This document shows, piece after piece, positions 18,413-27,919 of a DNA stretch of 64,000 bases (the first letter of the stretch is position 1; every line of letters begins with the position of its first letter). This DNA comes from a virus. Both the position numbers and the translations under genes were made by a program. The stretch spans positions 62,001 to 126,000 of the IMG/VR virus record IMGVR_UViG_3300042894_003945. One strand, 5' to 3'. The notes under the pieces were generated by a model. It was not told where the DNA came from and ran no database searches. It was given only the letters and a program-made list of their open reading frames with translations.

Positions 18413-19578
18413 TATGCTATTATTATTGGCATTGGGAAATTTATAAAAGTCTCTCTCATCGTACTAGCTTCTTGAGATTTTTTCTCAAGTTGTTTTTGAC
18501 GAGATGTGTCATCTAGTGTCCCTCTTAATTGTTCTACCAAAGCAGTTTTTTCTGCGTTTGCTTGATCAATTAATGTTTGTCCATTAATAGTAACTTCTGC
18601 TCCTGGAACAGGTATCTGGCTGTATACGCCTCGTATATTACCTAATGTTTCTTTTGTTACAGCTAGAGCATAATCAAATATCCATTTTTTAAATATGTCG
18701 TTTATTTGATTATAATTAATGTTATTATAAGGAACGTTACTTACGTTTGTTATCAATCCATTAGAAGGGTTTCTGTATACAGCACTCCTTTCTGATTTTT
18801 TAATGTATGTAAAAAACAATCTTTTATCAAAAGTAGGTATTGGGAATATTTTAAGCCTGTTATTTATAAGCTCAAAACTATAACCAGACTTTCTTATCTG
18901 ATCATTAAACTCAATTGCTTGTATCTTTAAAACATCAAAGTATACAGGCATCAACATAAAGTTAATTCCAGGAGAAAATTGTCCAAATCCAAATGTCTCC
19001 ATTAATGATTGAAGTCCTGTACCAGTTCCAGCATATGGATCAAAGTATCTTACTATCGCTGGAGGTGCTTCATAGAATATTCTTTTAATTTCTATGCTAT
19101 CTCCAGGAGCTAATGATGCAGAAGCGCTAGCCCATGCGTTTAGATCGTAATGTTGTTTACCAGATATTAGGTCTATAGACCCAGAGTAGTAGTTTATATT
19201 ACCTCCACTAGCAACTTCGCTACCATAATCAGCAGCTATTCTAAACATGTTATCAAAATTCGGTTGAATTAGAGTCGTGTTTAGTGCGCTACCTGTTGTA
19301 TTTCCTTCTAGAGATAGGTAGTTCTCCCTTATTTTATACTCATATAGCTCCTTTCCATAAACAGCTACAGCATCTTCTAAAGAAGCATAGAAATTGATGT
19401 CTTGAAGTTCAATTTCCATAATTGGATAGCCTAATCTTCTAGCAGCAAACTTTACAAATTTTTGACCATCTACCTGAAATTCAGAATCGTTGTCAAAAAA
19501 TCCAAAAGGTGTGTTTCCTGATACCGGAAGTAATGCTACATTAGCATCATAATATTGTATTTCTACTTGGCCAGCCAT
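18412..19578 (-). CDS. Neck protein, gp13-like
   Basis: A 388-residue protein beginning MAGQVEIQYYDANVALLP. The stretch FVKFAARRLGYPIMEIELQDINFYASLEDAV and the later YIKKSERSAVYRNP resemble the neck protein that follows gp23 in T4-like cyanophages and relatives (T4 gp13 role: head completion). The C-terminal part is a charged helix (RGTLDDTSRQKQLEKKSQ). It starts 27 nt after PhoH, with a promoter-like motif in the gap, and begins the neck-tail-fibre run of genes. Confidence 0.65.
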   Translation of the reverse strand: MAGQVEIQYYDANVALLPVSGNTPFGFFDNDSEFQVDGQKFVKFAARRLGYPIMEIELQDINFYASLEDAVAVYGKELYEYKIRENYLSLEGNTTGSALNTTLIQPNFDNMFRIAADYGSEVASGGNINYYSGSIDLISGKQHYDLNAWASASASLAPGDSIEIKRIFYEAPPAIVRYFDPYAGTGTGLQSLMETFGFGQFSPGINFMLMPVYFDVLKIQAIEFNDQIRKSGYSFELINNRLKIFPIPTFDKRLFFTYIKKSERSAVYRNPSNGLITNVSNVPYNNINYNQINDIFKKWIFDYALAVTKETLGNIRGVYSQIPVPGAEVTINGQTLIDQANAEKTALVEQLRGTLDDTSRQKQLEKKSQEASTMRETFINFPMPIIIA

Positions 19579-19593
19579 TATAATTCTTTATAA

Positions 19594-19603
19594 ATATAAA
19601 TAT
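19594..19603 (-). promoter_or_regulatory. Candidate phage promoter motif upstream of the neck gene
   Basis: ATATTTATAT on the coding strand, 15 nt before the ATG at 19578, in the 27-nt PhoH-gp13 gap. Confidence 0.5.
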
Positions 19604-19605
19604 TA

Positions 19606-20295
19606 CTAACTCCTGTATTGTTCAAATACAGAAAGCATAGGATCAACTATAGGATGTCTATGATTAGTTTGTAAGGTTATAATACTAAATCCCGGTATGT
19701 CTTTCATATGTTTACAAACAAAATCAAACCCTGAATCTTTTTTATTTCTTAAATCTATCTGGGCTGAGTCTCCACATATGATTATTTTAGAACCTAAACA
19801 CAGTCTTCCCATTATTAATTCTAACTGATTTTCAGAACAGTTTTGTGCTTCGTCTATTATAACTATGCAGTTAGTAAAATTAAATCCTCTTAAAAATCCT
19901 ACCGGGATTATTTCTATGAGTCCTTCTGTAACTATCTTTTCTATTTTTTCTTTACCGCATAATCTAAACATGTTGTCGTAAACAGGTGCAGTAAAGGGCG
20001 CCATTTTTTCTTCTTTGGTACCAGGTAGAAATCCTATCTGTTCTCCCGCTGTTATGGCTGGTCTTGCTATTATAATCTTCTCTACATCTTTTTTAAACAG
20101 CATATCTAAGGCTACTTGTGCAGCTAATAACGACTTACCGCTACCTGCTTTACCTCTTATTACTGCTATATCACTGTTTATTATTTTATCTTTGGCATTC
20201 TTTTGTTCCTCGTTTAAAGATATATTAAACTTTATAGGATTCTTTGGAACTCTCTTTGACTTAAAAACCTGATCGCTGTGATGATTAGATGACAT
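19606..20295 (-). CDS. phoH: PhoH-like P-loop ATPase
   Basis: A 229-residue protein. Walker A is GKAGSGKS at residues 48-55, and Walker B is IVIIDEAQ at 144-151. The order of motifs (IIIARPAITAGEQIGFLPG, then SKIIICGDSAQIDL) is that of PhoH, an ATPase linked to RNA handling and common in marine and freshwater phages. It lacks the N-terminal PIN domain of PhoH2. Its exact role in phage is unsettled. It sits between gp23 and the neck genes, separated from gp23 by a strong terminator and preceded by its own promoter-like motif. Confidence 0.93.
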   Translation of the reverse strand: MSSNHHSDQVFKSKRVPKNPIKFNISLNEEQKNAKDKIINSDIAVIRGKAGSGKSLLAAQVALDMLFKKDVEKIIIARPAITAGEQIGFLPGTKEEKMAPFTAPVYDNMFRLCGKEKIEKIVTEGLIEIIPVGFLRGFNFTNCIVIIDEAQNCSENQLELIMGRLCLGSKIIICGDSAQIDLRNKKDSGFDFVCKHMKDIPGFSIITLQTNHRHPIVDPMLSVFEQYRS

Positions 20296-20305
20296 AAACG
20301 CTTTT

Positions 20306-20315
20306 ATATAAATAT
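20306..20315 (-). promoter_or_regulatory. Candidate phage promoter motif directly after the gp23 terminator
   Basis: ATATTTATAT on the coding strand, 10 nt before the PhoH ATG. It follows within 6 nt of the terminator T-run, where a new promoter would be needed. Confidence 0.6.
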
Positions 20316-20320
20316 TTTAA

Positions 20321-20353
20321 AGTAAATAAAAAAGCCGGGACGAACCCGGCTTT
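20321..20353 (-). terminator. Rho-independent terminator after gp23
   Basis: On the coding strand a 9-bp GC-rich stem (AAAGCCGGG / CCCGGCTTT) with a 5-base loop is followed by a T-rich run. It begins 19 nt after the gp23 stop. This is the only strong terminator I see in the window and would cap transcripts of the most abundant capsid protein. Confidence 0.9.
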
Positions 20354-20372
20354 CTTAATATTTAGATTCTCA

Positions 20373-22013
20373 TTAGAATCCGCTGTTGAGGTCAGCAACT
20401 TCAACTTTACCGAAGAATTCGGAACGCAACATTTTCTTAGCGTACCTGGTCATAAGACCTTTTCTTGGTGTGAAAGTTTCTGGATCATACAACAATGGAG
20501 TCATGATCAATGGAATGTAAGGGGCAAATACCGCACCTGTTTCCAAGAACTGGCTACCTTTGTAAGCCAATAGGATGGTGTTCTCATTCATGTATGGGTT
20601 AACATACACTTTGTAACGGCTATTCAATTGACCAGCTTTGTGTGAACCCATTGCAAATTCTTCTTTGCTACCATCGGTATCAGCGGCATAGCCAGGGATA
20701 GATTCGATGATTGTAGCGATAGAAGGTCCGCACATAAGTACGTTAGCTTGACCACGCAAAGTCTTTTGGTGGATCTTACGAGCTACACCTTGGATCTTAG
20801 TACCAAGAGTGGCGAACCACTGACCTTGAGTGTTATAGTAACCACCTGCACCAGCAGTTTGTTGAGACCAAGTACCTGCTACTCTGTTGTAGAAAGTGTT
20901 GGCAGCAGCTGACCAGTAATCAGTGGTGTTAGCGTTTTGGATCAACATGTCGATGATTTCGAGGTCGATCTCAAGAGAGATATATTCTGACAGAGTAGAA
21001 GTCAACTCAGCTTCAGCATCAAGAGACTGGTATGCATTCAGGTCTTGGCTGAATTCAGGAGTCCACTTTGCTTTTAACTTTCTAGTTTTAGCAACTACAG
21101 CCTCAGAACGAAGTTCAACGTTGATCTCAGGGATAGCGTTAGAACCAGTCAAAGGAGATGATGCTGCATCTTCGAAGTCACCACGGCTGTTGTCAGCAGG
21201 TTGCTTCTGATAGAATACTACGCCAGAACCAGAACCCAAGTTCAATTGACCAGCAGAGCCAGATACAATGAAAGAAAGGGTATCGTTAGAAGCGTAAGAA
21301 GTAAATTCAGCAAACAAGTTGCTTTCGTTTACACCACTACCAGTTACGATGAAACCACGTACAGCGTTGATGTCGAGGTTAGTCAAAGAACCGCTAGCAG
21401 AAGTTACTGACAACTTACGAAGTCTACCAGCAGCAGCAGATGCACTGTAGATAGAGTTGAAGTTAACGTCAGCAGCAGATGCTGTTGTGATAGTGTAGTT
21501 TACAGATGCAGAGTAGTTGTTGATTGAGTAACCAAAACGACCTGCGCCGTAAAGACCACCAGAAGGATCAACATCTTTTACATTTGTAGTACCGTACATG
21601 CTGTCACCAGATGTGAAACGGTTTTGTTGAGCTGTACCAGGACGGTTGTTACCATACTTGAATTCTAAGAAGAATACAAGACCAGCAGGTAAAGTCATTG
21701 GTTGTACGCTAACGAACTCTTTAGAAGAGATTTCAGCGAAGATTTTACGAACCAATGGAAGAGCTACACCAGCCCATTGCTCGCCAGCACCTACGGTGAA
21801 TGTTCCACCAGTACCAGTTTGTGATTGTTCTACGAGAAGCTGCTTAGCTTGGTTCTCAAGGATGATAGACATCCTTTCTCTACCATAGGCCTGGTTCTTA
21901 AGGTCGTTACCTTCAAGAAGACCCGTAGCTTCCCACTTCTTTACTAACCTTTGCGCCTCAGTCATCTGAGATGCGTACGGGTTAGAACTTTCGAGGAGAG
22001 ATTGTACGTTCAT
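20373..22013 (-). CDS. 23: Major capsid protein gp23
   Basis: A 546-residue protein of the T4 gp23 family. The N-terminal part (LVKKWEATGLLEG, MSIILENQAKQLLVEQSQ) and the FVSVQPMTLPAGLVFFLEFKYG segment are typical of gp23. It builds the head hexamers after cutting by gp21. A cut after L-V-E at residue ~62 is plausible, by analogy with the L-T-E cut at residue 65 in T4. The gene is visibly richer in G and C and uses more C-ending codons than its neighbours, as expected for very high expression. It follows gp22 by 25 nt and ends in a strong terminator. Confidence 0.95.
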   Translation of the reverse strand: MNVQSLLESSNPYASQMTEAQRLVKKWEATGLLEGNDLKNQAYGRERMSIILENQAKQLLVEQSQTGTGGTFTVGAGEQWAGVALPLVRKIFAEISSKEFVSVQPMTLPAGLVFFLEFKYGNNRPGTAQQNRFTSGDSMYGTTNVKDVDPSGGLYGAGRFGYSINNYSASVNYTITTASAADVNFNSIYSASAAAGRLRKLSVTSASGSLTNLDINAVRGFIVTGSGVNESNLFAEFTSYASNDTLSFIVSGSAGQLNLGSGSGVVFYQKQPADNSRGDFEDAASSPLTGSNAIPEINVELRSEAVVAKTRKLKAKWTPEFSQDLNAYQSLDAEAELTSTLSEYISLEIDLEIIDMLIQNANTTDYWSAAANTFYNRVAGTWSQQTAGAGGYYNTQGQWFATLGTKIQGVARKIHQKTLRGQANVLMCGPSIATIIESIPGYAADTDGSKEEFAMGSHKAGQLNSRYKVYVNPYMNENTILLAYKGSQFLETGAVFAPYIPLIMTPLLYDPETFTPRKGLMTRYAKKMLRSEFFGKVEVADLNSGF

Positions 22014-22038
22014 TTTTTGTTTTTTTTATTTTGTTTTT

Positions 22039-23226
22039 TTATTTGATAATACCAGCGAGTTTCTGCCACCTAGATACTTGCGCATCAGCATCAGTAATCA
22101 CGCCTTCATTTATAACACGCTTAGTTGAGGTACCGGCTGCCTTAGAAGCAAATCCCATAGACTCTTTAAGACCTACTTTAGTATTGTCGTTCTTAACGCT
22201 GAAAGCTTGATCTAAAGATTCATGTACAATTTTAGCTTCTTTAGTTGTGCTAGCTTTGTCAAATGCGCTAATAACTTTTAATTTTTGTTGTTCAGAAAGA
22301 TTGTACTTACGTAAAATCTTATTTAAGTAAAGAAGTTTAGCGTTGATCAAGTTAGTTTCGTTAACTTTTTGAGCTAACTCAGCAGCTTGACGCTTAATTT
22401 CCTGTAGTTCTTCACTATCATTCTTTTTATCCATCATACCTTTTTCTTCCTTCTTTTCTTCAAGCCCCTTTGCTTTAGCTGCGCTTTGTGCAATTGATTG
22501 AAGCTTTTTGAAAATATCAGGATGTTTTTGTTCAAGGTAATCTGATAATTTAGCGATGCCAGCGCCTGCAGCTCCTAATGCTGCGCCGCCTGCTAATCCC
22601 TGTAAAATATCCATCATTGTAGAAGCGTCTTCTTTTACTACTTCCTCATCATCAGCTTCTTCTTCCATATTGTAGCCTTCATCGTCACCACCATCTTCCA
22701 TTTCAGCAAGAAGTGCAGCGATGTCGATTTCTTCGTCTACTGATTTTTCATTATCATCGTCTCCATTTTCTTCCTCAGAATCATCATCGTCAGAATGGCT
22801 TTTCTTACCTTCTTTTTGTGGCTCCATGTCATCATCACCCTCGTCTTCAACTTCCATTACTTCCTTCTTTTCATCATCGTCATCACTGTCATCACCTTTT
22901 TCACCTTTTTCAAGTTCAGCTATGATTTCATCAAGATCGAAAGCTTCGTCAGCGTCACCTTCTATGTCTCCTTCAGCTTCTTCTTCCATACCGTAGCCTT
23001 CGTCATCACCTTCTTTTTCATGCTTTTCCTCTTCCATTTTATTATCATCATCAGAATCTTCGTACTCTTCTTCAAGATCGTCAGCTTCTTCTGATAAACG
23101 AGCGGCAAGCATTGCCTTAACTTTAGAATCAAAAGCTTCGTTTAAACTAGCTTTTGCATTCTCAATAGCCATTTTTTTGATAGCATCCGCTTCTGCGATT
23201 GCTTCTTTGAGCAAATTTGTGTTCAT
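22039..23226 (-). CDS. 22: Prohead core scaffolding protein gp22-like
   Basis: A 395-residue highly acidic protein. Residues ~45-205 are dominated by Asp/Glu runs (DEEYEDSDDDNKMEEE), followed by a helix-rich part with Lys and Gln. The N-terminus MNTNLLKEAIAEADA contains L-K-E and I-A-E sites, the type cut by gp21. Family gp22 proteins form the prohead core and are digested on maturation. Position between protease gp21 and capsid gp23 is exactly that of T4. The acidic insert is longer than in T4, where gp22 has about 269 residues. Confidence 0.85.
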   Translation of the reverse strand: MNTNLLKEAIAEADAIKKMAIENAKASLNEAFDSKVKAMLAARLSEEADDLEEEYEDSDDDNKMEEEKHEKEGDDEGYGMEEEAEGDIEGDADEAFDLDEIIAELEKGEKGDDSDDDDEKKEVMEVEDEGDDDMEPQKEGKKSHSDDDDSEEENGDDDNEKSVDEEIDIAALLAEMEDGGDDEGYNMEEEADDEEVVKEDASTMMDILQGLAGGAALGAAGAGIAKLSDYLEQKHPDIFKKLQSIAQSAAKAKGLEEKKEEKGMMDKKNDSEELQEIKRQAAELAQKVNETNLINAKLLYLNKILRKYNLSEQQKLKVISAFDKASTTKEAKIVHESLDQAFSVKNDNTKVGLKESMGFASKAAGTSTKRVINEGVITDADAQVSRWQKLAGIIK

Positions 23227-23253
23227 TTTTCCTTAAATTTTTTTTTGGATTTA

Positions 23254-23320
23254 CGCCTATTAAAGAGGTGTAATAGATTTCTTTTTATTCAACTCTTTAT
23301 AAGAAAAAGAGTATTAGGCG
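23254..23320 (-). promoter_or_regulatory. Structured leader upstream of gp22
   Basis: In the 158-nt gap between gp21 and gp22 the strand can fold: an outer CGCCTA/TAGGCG pairing encloses an inner ACTCTTT/AAAGAGT hairpin (23292-23312). It may be a 5' leader structure or a weak terminator after gp21. There is no gene in this gap. Confidence 0.4.
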
Positions 23321-23331
23321 AATATGTCTAC

Positions 23332-23341
23332 AATAAATATA
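23332..23341 (-). promoter_or_regulatory. Candidate promoter motif (variant) upstream of gp22-gp23
   Basis: Coding strand TATATTTATT-type variant of the recurring motif, ~106 nt before the gp22 ATG. With the structured leader it could drive the gp22-gp23 unit. Confidence 0.4.
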
Positions 23342-23384
23342 TAAAAAAAGTAAAAAAAATATATTTTATATAAATTTTTTACTC

Positions 23385-23993
23385 TTAGCAATGACAAACC
23401 CCTGTATTATTACAGATAAGGTCTTTTATAATAGTATCTATATTCTGAAAAGATTGTGTCATTTCGTATCCTTCTTTCAAGGTTAAATTAGCCCCTTGTG
23501 TAGATTCAAAAGATACTAAATCAAATGTCAACAATTTAAAATCGTCATTAACTACTACAGTTCCATCGTGAGATTCTTGAACACTTCCCATACCTCTAGA
23601 GCTAATCCCTACTGGAATTCCTCTACGAAGTAGCCCTGCAGCGATTCTACCTGCTGGGAACTCATCTCCATCTAAAATCTCAATATCTCCCATAACATCA
23701 TCTCCTTTCCAGTAAATGTTTACTATATTATGAGATACGTTTTTAAGGTTAACCACATTAGAATCGCTATGATCTAGCTCCCCTAAAGCACGGTTTTGCT
23801 TAACCATGTTGCTGTTATACTCTTCTATTTCTTTGCGCAGTACTCCTTCAGGATACACCCTACCATTCCTATTTTTAGCATTAGCCCTTTGTATGACTAC
23901 ATTCTTAATAATCATCTTCTCACCAGGCTTGTAAGCCTCAGTAAGCTTTATAGGACTTATATCTAACTTATAATATTCTGTAAGTACTTGCAT
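23385..23993 (-). CDS. 21: Prohead maturation protease gp21
   Basis: A 202-residue serine protease of the T4 gp21/herpesvirus assemblin type. The N-terminal KNVVIQRANAKNRNGRVYP and GELDHSDSNVVNLKNVSH (catalytic-His region, GELDHS) are clear, and RGIPVGISSRGMGSV holds the candidate catalytic Ser. It cuts scaffold, capsid and internal head proteins after [LI]-x-E. Position between the large head-module genes and gp22 is as in T4. Confidence 0.93.
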   Translation of the reverse strand: MQVLTEYYKLDISPIKLTEAYKPGEKMIIKNVVIQRANAKNRNGRVYPEGVLRKEIEEYNSNMVKQNRALGELDHSDSNVVNLKNVSHNIVNIYWKGDDVMGDIEILDGDEFPAGRIAAGLLRRGIPVGISSRGMGSVQESHDGTVVVNDDFKLLTFDLVSFESTQGANLTLKEGYEMTQSFQNIDTIIKDLICNNTGVCHC

Positions 23994-24004
23994 GTTATAT
24001 ATAA

Positions 24005-27000
24005 TTATCTATATTTGTTCATTTGTCTATCGGATATTACCTGTAGTGCTTGTAGTATTTTACTTTTAGGATCTATATCTTTTCTAGCTCCTTTTTCTGA
24101 GGCTTTTTGTATAAACTTTACTATTGTTTTTTCTACGTGACCTAAATTAGGATTTTTTTGTATTCCTTTAGACAATGTTCTATCTCTCATGTAATCACTA
24201 GCTAACTCTTCAGCATTTTTAAGCTGCTGGTCCATTGGGACATTGTCATCAAACATAGAGTCTATTTCTTTTTCGTCAGCCTCAGCCACTCTACCGCCTC
24301 TCATAGTCAATGTATTTGGTTCAAAAGGACGTGCCATTTGAGATCCTAATGGACTATCAGCCATATCATTTAAATCGTCAGGACGAGCTATTTCGTAGCC
24401 TTTAGGAGCATAAGAGTTAAATATGGCAACTCCTTCATCTCCTAACTCATGAACAAGCTTATTTACAATAGAATGTTTTTCTGTTCCGTTATACCTTACA
24501 TAAGGATCTTTGTTATCTTGAAATCCCCATTCGTATTTTTTCATGTATTCTTCAAGACGCTTTTTTTTTACTTCAGGACCTTGTGCGCCCATATATTGGT
24601 CTATACCTGCTTCTTGAAGAGCTTTTCTAATACGTGTACGGATATACGCCTCTAGTTTAGACTCTGTTGCTGGGCTTGGGAATACTCTATCTAAAACTCC
24701 TTTAAGAGGTTCTTTAATATCATTTATTTTTCTAGGAGATCCAAATTGATCACTATTATCTGGGTTATATACCCCTGTTACATTTCCACTCTTTGTACCA
24801 GTAAATGTAGCTTGAGAATTGTCATCTAGAGTAATAACTAATTCATTTTTTTCTTTATTAAAAGTAGCCTTTACAGCATTTCCTGTAACCTGCGCCACTT
24901 TGTCCAAATCATTTGGGTCTGATTCTATGACAAAAGATATTTGTGTTTTTAACTTAGCTTCGTCTTCTTTGGAAAGTTCTTCTTTTACATTTTTTTCTGA
25001 TACGTCACTTTTTCTAGTTAGATTTATTCCGTATTTAGGTAGATTTATTTTACTAACAGTAATATAATTAGTAGAACCCAAACTATTCTTAAGATCATCT
25101 GCTTCTTTTTCTGTAGGAAATCCTTTAATAACACGTTTATCAGCTTTATTTACTACAAAGTACAAAGCTGGTCCTCCTTTTTCTGATTTTACAGGTTCAT
25201 TTAATGGAACGGGGCTGTTTACTTTTAAAACTCCTTTTACAGTATCGTATATTGTGTTTCCAGTGTCTTTAGATATGCCTCTTTTTTTCTCCATTTCAAA
25301 ATCAAATGAAGGTTGTTTTTGAGCCCCGGCGTCTATTTTAAAATCAGGAACAAGTTTTTTAATCCTACTTAAAGGCATGATTAAATCTTCGCTTTTTTTG
25401 TCTCCTATTTTAAAATTAACGCTATACACTTTATCCCCAGGTTGCACCTTTCCTACTAATGCCGCTACGTCTTTTGGATTTGTAGGATCAAAATAAGAAT
25501 CATCGGCTGTTCTAACTTTCTTTTCTCCTGAAAGGCTTCTATACCCTCTTAGTTTCTTTTCTGCATCTTGTGTTTTAGGTTCTTCCCCTTTAGTAGGTTT
25601 ATTTTTTTTATACTCTTCTTCCGGTACTATAGACTCCACTCCACTTAATTTTGGAGTTCTTGAAAGTCTTTCAATATTCTCAGCTTGTCTTTTATCTAAA
25701 AACACTTTGTATATTCCAGGTGCATATTTAGACACTTTACCTGAATCATACCTTTTTGCTAGATCAAGTGCAGGTGCAGTAAAATTTCCTTCATCATCAG
25801 TAGCAAGAGTTACTGCGTAGTATTGTTTTTCCCTTTTTTGTATATCTTCAGATATTCTTTGGCTGCTTTTCATTTGTTTCATTTTATCGTACGCGTATTT
25901 AATTCTATTATATAAATCTGGATTTTCTGTAAAACCCTTTATATAATTTTTTATATCTTCTATTATCCTGTCTGTATCTTTTTCACTAACGCTGAGATCT
26001 AAAATAGATTTTAAAAAATCTATCATTTTATTATAATACTTTTTATGAGATAATTTTTTATCTTCTTCATCTCTGGTATCGTCTACAGAATCAGAGTAGT
26101 TTTGTATTATATTCCTTAGTGTAGATACATTATTTCGATCAGTTATAAAACTATCAACTTTGCCTTTTGTCTTACTGTCAGTTTTTTTTGTAGGAACAGC
26201 AGGTTTTTCTTTTTTCACATCAGCACTTGCCGATTTTTTTGGATCTTCAGTCGCACTACCATCCTCACTTCCAGAATAATAATATTTCTCAAAAGAGCTA
26301 TAAAGTTTTGGCCTTTCTAATGTAGTTTCTAGACTGTTAAGTACTGAATCTTCAAAATCCTCATTACCCTCTGCTTCTATTTTTACAAACTTTTTTATTT
26401 CGTCAGAAAGATTTTTTCTAACTTCTTCTTCTTTTTTAGAAGCTTTTACTCTTTCTTCTTGTGAGGCATTTAAATTATATTTAGTTGCAAAATTTACTAT
26501 AAGACTCTTTATATACTTTTGTATTTCTGGTCTTAGGAAAAATTCAGCAATTTTTAATTTTTCTGGTTTTGCGGCCGTAGGGTCTTTTCTTTTAAGTTTT
26601 TTATTCCTTTCTATATCTTCTAAATAAGTTAGATAATCCATTAAAGATGTGTTTCTAACTCCTATCCCTTTTTCATATATATCTTTAAGAGGTACCAACT
26701 CCAGTTTATGTTCGTCTGATAAATTTTTATTGGTTTTCTCTAGTTGATCTTTTGATAAGTAAATAAAATTTTTAGTTGCAAACTTTTTAACAACATCAGA
26801 ACCTTTTGCACCTCTATTATATTCTTTAGTTGACGTATAGTATATATCTTTGCTATGCTCTGGTTGATCACTTGGTACTATAGAAGCTGCTATTTTATAA
26901 TTATTTTTTAAACTGTCATATTCTGACTTTGTTAGTTTTCTATATATTACGTAGTAATGTCTTTTTTGACTATCAACTATATTTTTAAAAGCTATTTCGT

Positions 27001-27148
27001 GTACGCTTCCTTCTGAAAAAGAAGACTTCGTAGATGGGTAAGTATCTCTAGTTCGTAGAGGAGTACTCCCAGCATCTGCTACTTTTAAAGATTTTATTTT
27101 ATCTAAATCTTCTTTTAAGCTATAAAATATTATATCACTAAAAGTCAT
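24005..27148 (-). CDS. Large head-module protein of unknown function, candidate internal head protein
   Basis: A 1047-residue, Lys/Glu/Asp-rich, mostly helical or disordered protein. The N-terminus MTFSDIIFYSLKEDLDK contains an L-K-E site of the gp21 type. The middle has Lys-rich charged stretches (KKEKPAVPTKKTDSKTKGK), with internal segments that look like repeated ~60-residue alpha-beta units (VVNKADKRVIKGFPTEKEA). The C-terminal ~200 residues (YMGAQGPEVKKKRLEEYMKK ...) are more compact. It lies between the DUF5661-like gene and gp21, deep in the head module. A prohead core or injected protein is a reasonable guess, not shown. Confidence 0.7.
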   Translation of the reverse strand: MTFSDIIFYSLKEDLDKIKSLKVADAGSTPLRTRDTYPSTKSSFSEGSVHEIAFKNIVDSQKRHYYVIYRKLTKSEYDSLKNNYKIAASIVPSDQPEHSKDIYYTSTKEYNRGAKGSDVVKKFATKNFIYLSKDQLEKTNKNLSDEHKLELVPLKDIYEKGIGVRNTSLMDYLTYLEDIERNKKLKRKDPTAAKPEKLKIAEFFLRPEIQKYIKSLIVNFATKYNLNASQEERVKASKKEEEVRKNLSDEIKKFVKIEAEGNEDFEDSVLNSLETTLERPKLYSSFEKYYYSGSEDGSATEDPKKSASADVKKEKPAVPTKKTDSKTKGKVDSFITDRNNVSTLRNIIQNYSDSVDDTRDEEDKKLSHKKYYNKMIDFLKSILDLSVSEKDTDRIIEDIKNYIKGFTENPDLYNRIKYAYDKMKQMKSSQRISEDIQKREKQYYAVTLATDDEGNFTAPALDLAKRYDSGKVSKYAPGIYKVFLDKRQAENIERLSRTPKLSGVESIVPEEEYKKNKPTKGEEPKTQDAEKKLRGYRSLSGEKKVRTADDSYFDPTNPKDVAALVGKVQPGDKVYSVNFKIGDKKSEDLIMPLSRIKKLVPDFKIDAGAQKQPSFDFEMEKKRGISKDTGNTIYDTVKGVLKVNSPVPLNEPVKSEKGGPALYFVVNKADKRVIKGFPTEKEADDLKNSLGSTNYITVSKINLPKYGINLTRKSDVSEKNVKEELSKEDEAKLKTQISFVIESDPNDLDKVAQVTGNAVKATFNKEKNELVITLDDNSQATFTGTKSGNVTGVYNPDNSDQFGSPRKINDIKEPLKGVLDRVFPSPATESKLEAYIRTRIRKALQEAGIDQYMGAQGPEVKKKRLEEYMKKYEWGFQDNKDPYVRYNGTEKHSIVNKLVHELGDEGVAIFNSYAPKGYEIARPDDLNDMADSPLGSQMARPFEPNTLTMRGGRVAEADEKEIDSMFDDNVPMDQQLKNAEELASDYMRDRTLSKGIQKNPNLGHVEKTIVKFIQKASEKGARKDIDPKSKILQALQVISDRQMNKYR

Positions 27149-27153
27149 TGTTA

Positions 27154-27702
27154 TTATTTTTTAATAACTTTCTTTTTAGGTGCATTTTTCATCTGATTTT
27201 CCTTGTCCTTAAAGTTTTTCTTTTTGACTTCAATAGGAAGATCAGCACGATTTTTCTTTTTAGCTTTGTACTCAATCATATCTAATCGAGTATAATAGTT
27301 TGGATCCTCAGCTAGATGATCTAAAGCAATTTCTTTAGCTTTATCTATATCATCAGTATGCTCAAGTTCGTGTTTCCATCCTTTACTAAACTCGTAATAG
27401 TTAACTTGATCAGGAGTAAGTTTATCTCCTTTTCCACCTTTAAGCTTTTGTTTCTTACCTTCAGTAAGAGACTCTTGCAATGATTTAAAAGCACTGAAAA
27501 AGTTATATCCTTGCTTTACTTCTGACTTTGATTCTGCATCCCACAAGTGTCCTTTTCCTTTTAATTTAGACACTGTGTCATCATAAGACATTGTGTTGGT
27601 AATAGAATCCTGATATAGAGGATTTCTTCTTACATGCCATAAGAATTCAGACTTAGACATTTCCTCTTTTATCACTTTTTGATATAGTTGCTGTGTTGTC
27701 AT
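27154..27702 (-). CDS. DUF5661-like head-module protein
   Basis: A 182-residue basic protein. The segment LTPDQVNYYEFSKGWKHELE followed by HTDDIDKAKEIALDHLAEDP and NYYTRLDMIE matches the pattern I associate with DUF5661 (an E-H-T ... A-x-D-H-L ... YY helix hairpin). The N-terminus MTTQQLYQKVIKEEMS contains I-K-E, a possible gp21 site. The C-terminus is a Lys-rich tail, which may bind DNA. It is packed between two other unknown genes of the head module. Confidence 0.65.
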   Translation of the reverse strand: MTTQQLYQKVIKEEMSKSEFLWHVRRNPLYQDSITNTMSYDDTVSKLKGKGHLWDAESKSEVKQGYNFFSAFKSLQESLTEGKKQKLKGGKGDKLTPDQVNYYEFSKGWKHELEHTDDIDKAKEIALDHLAEDPNYYTRLDMIEYKAKKKNRADLPIEVKKKNFKDKENQMKNAPKKKVIKK

Positions 27703-27703
27703 T

Positions 27704-27919
27704 TTATAATCCTTTTTTAAAAAGTCTTTTATATTCAGAAGCCAAGTCTATAGACTCAGCCCATTTTCCTATTTTTTTAGTTACAAGTATTCCTTTTTTT
27801 CTTTTAGCTTTTGTACCTCCAGCTCCACCAAAAGCATACTTCGTTGCTACTCCCTCACCGTCTCCAGGAGTAACATGTCCTTGATCTGCTGCAGGAGCTC
27901 CTCCCCCAGTAGTAGACAT
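27704..27919 (-). CDS. Small Gly-rich basic protein of the head module
   Basis: A 71-residue protein from the ATG at 27919 (MSTTGGGAPAADQGHVTPGD). A start 42 bases upstream would overlap the preceding gene by 32 nt; the inner ATG leaves a 10-nt gap and gives an N-terminus like small Gly-rich proteins found at this place in other T4-like phages (TPGDGEGVATKYAFGG). The C-terminal half is basic (KAKRKKGILVTKKIGKW). Function unknown. Confidence 0.6.
   Translation of the reverse strand: MSTTGGGAPAADQGHVTPGDGEGVATKYAFGGAGGTKAKRKKGILVTKKIGKWAESIDLASEYKRLFKKGL

Noticed and set aside
22713-23094. Plus-strand Ser- and Phe/His-rich ORFs
   Set aside because: Antisense shadows of the Asp/Glu-rich scaffold gene.
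23227-23384. Gene or RNA in the gp21-gp22 gap
   Set aside because: The 158-nt gap has only a promoter-like motif and weak foldable leader; no ORF or tRNA-like fold is visible.
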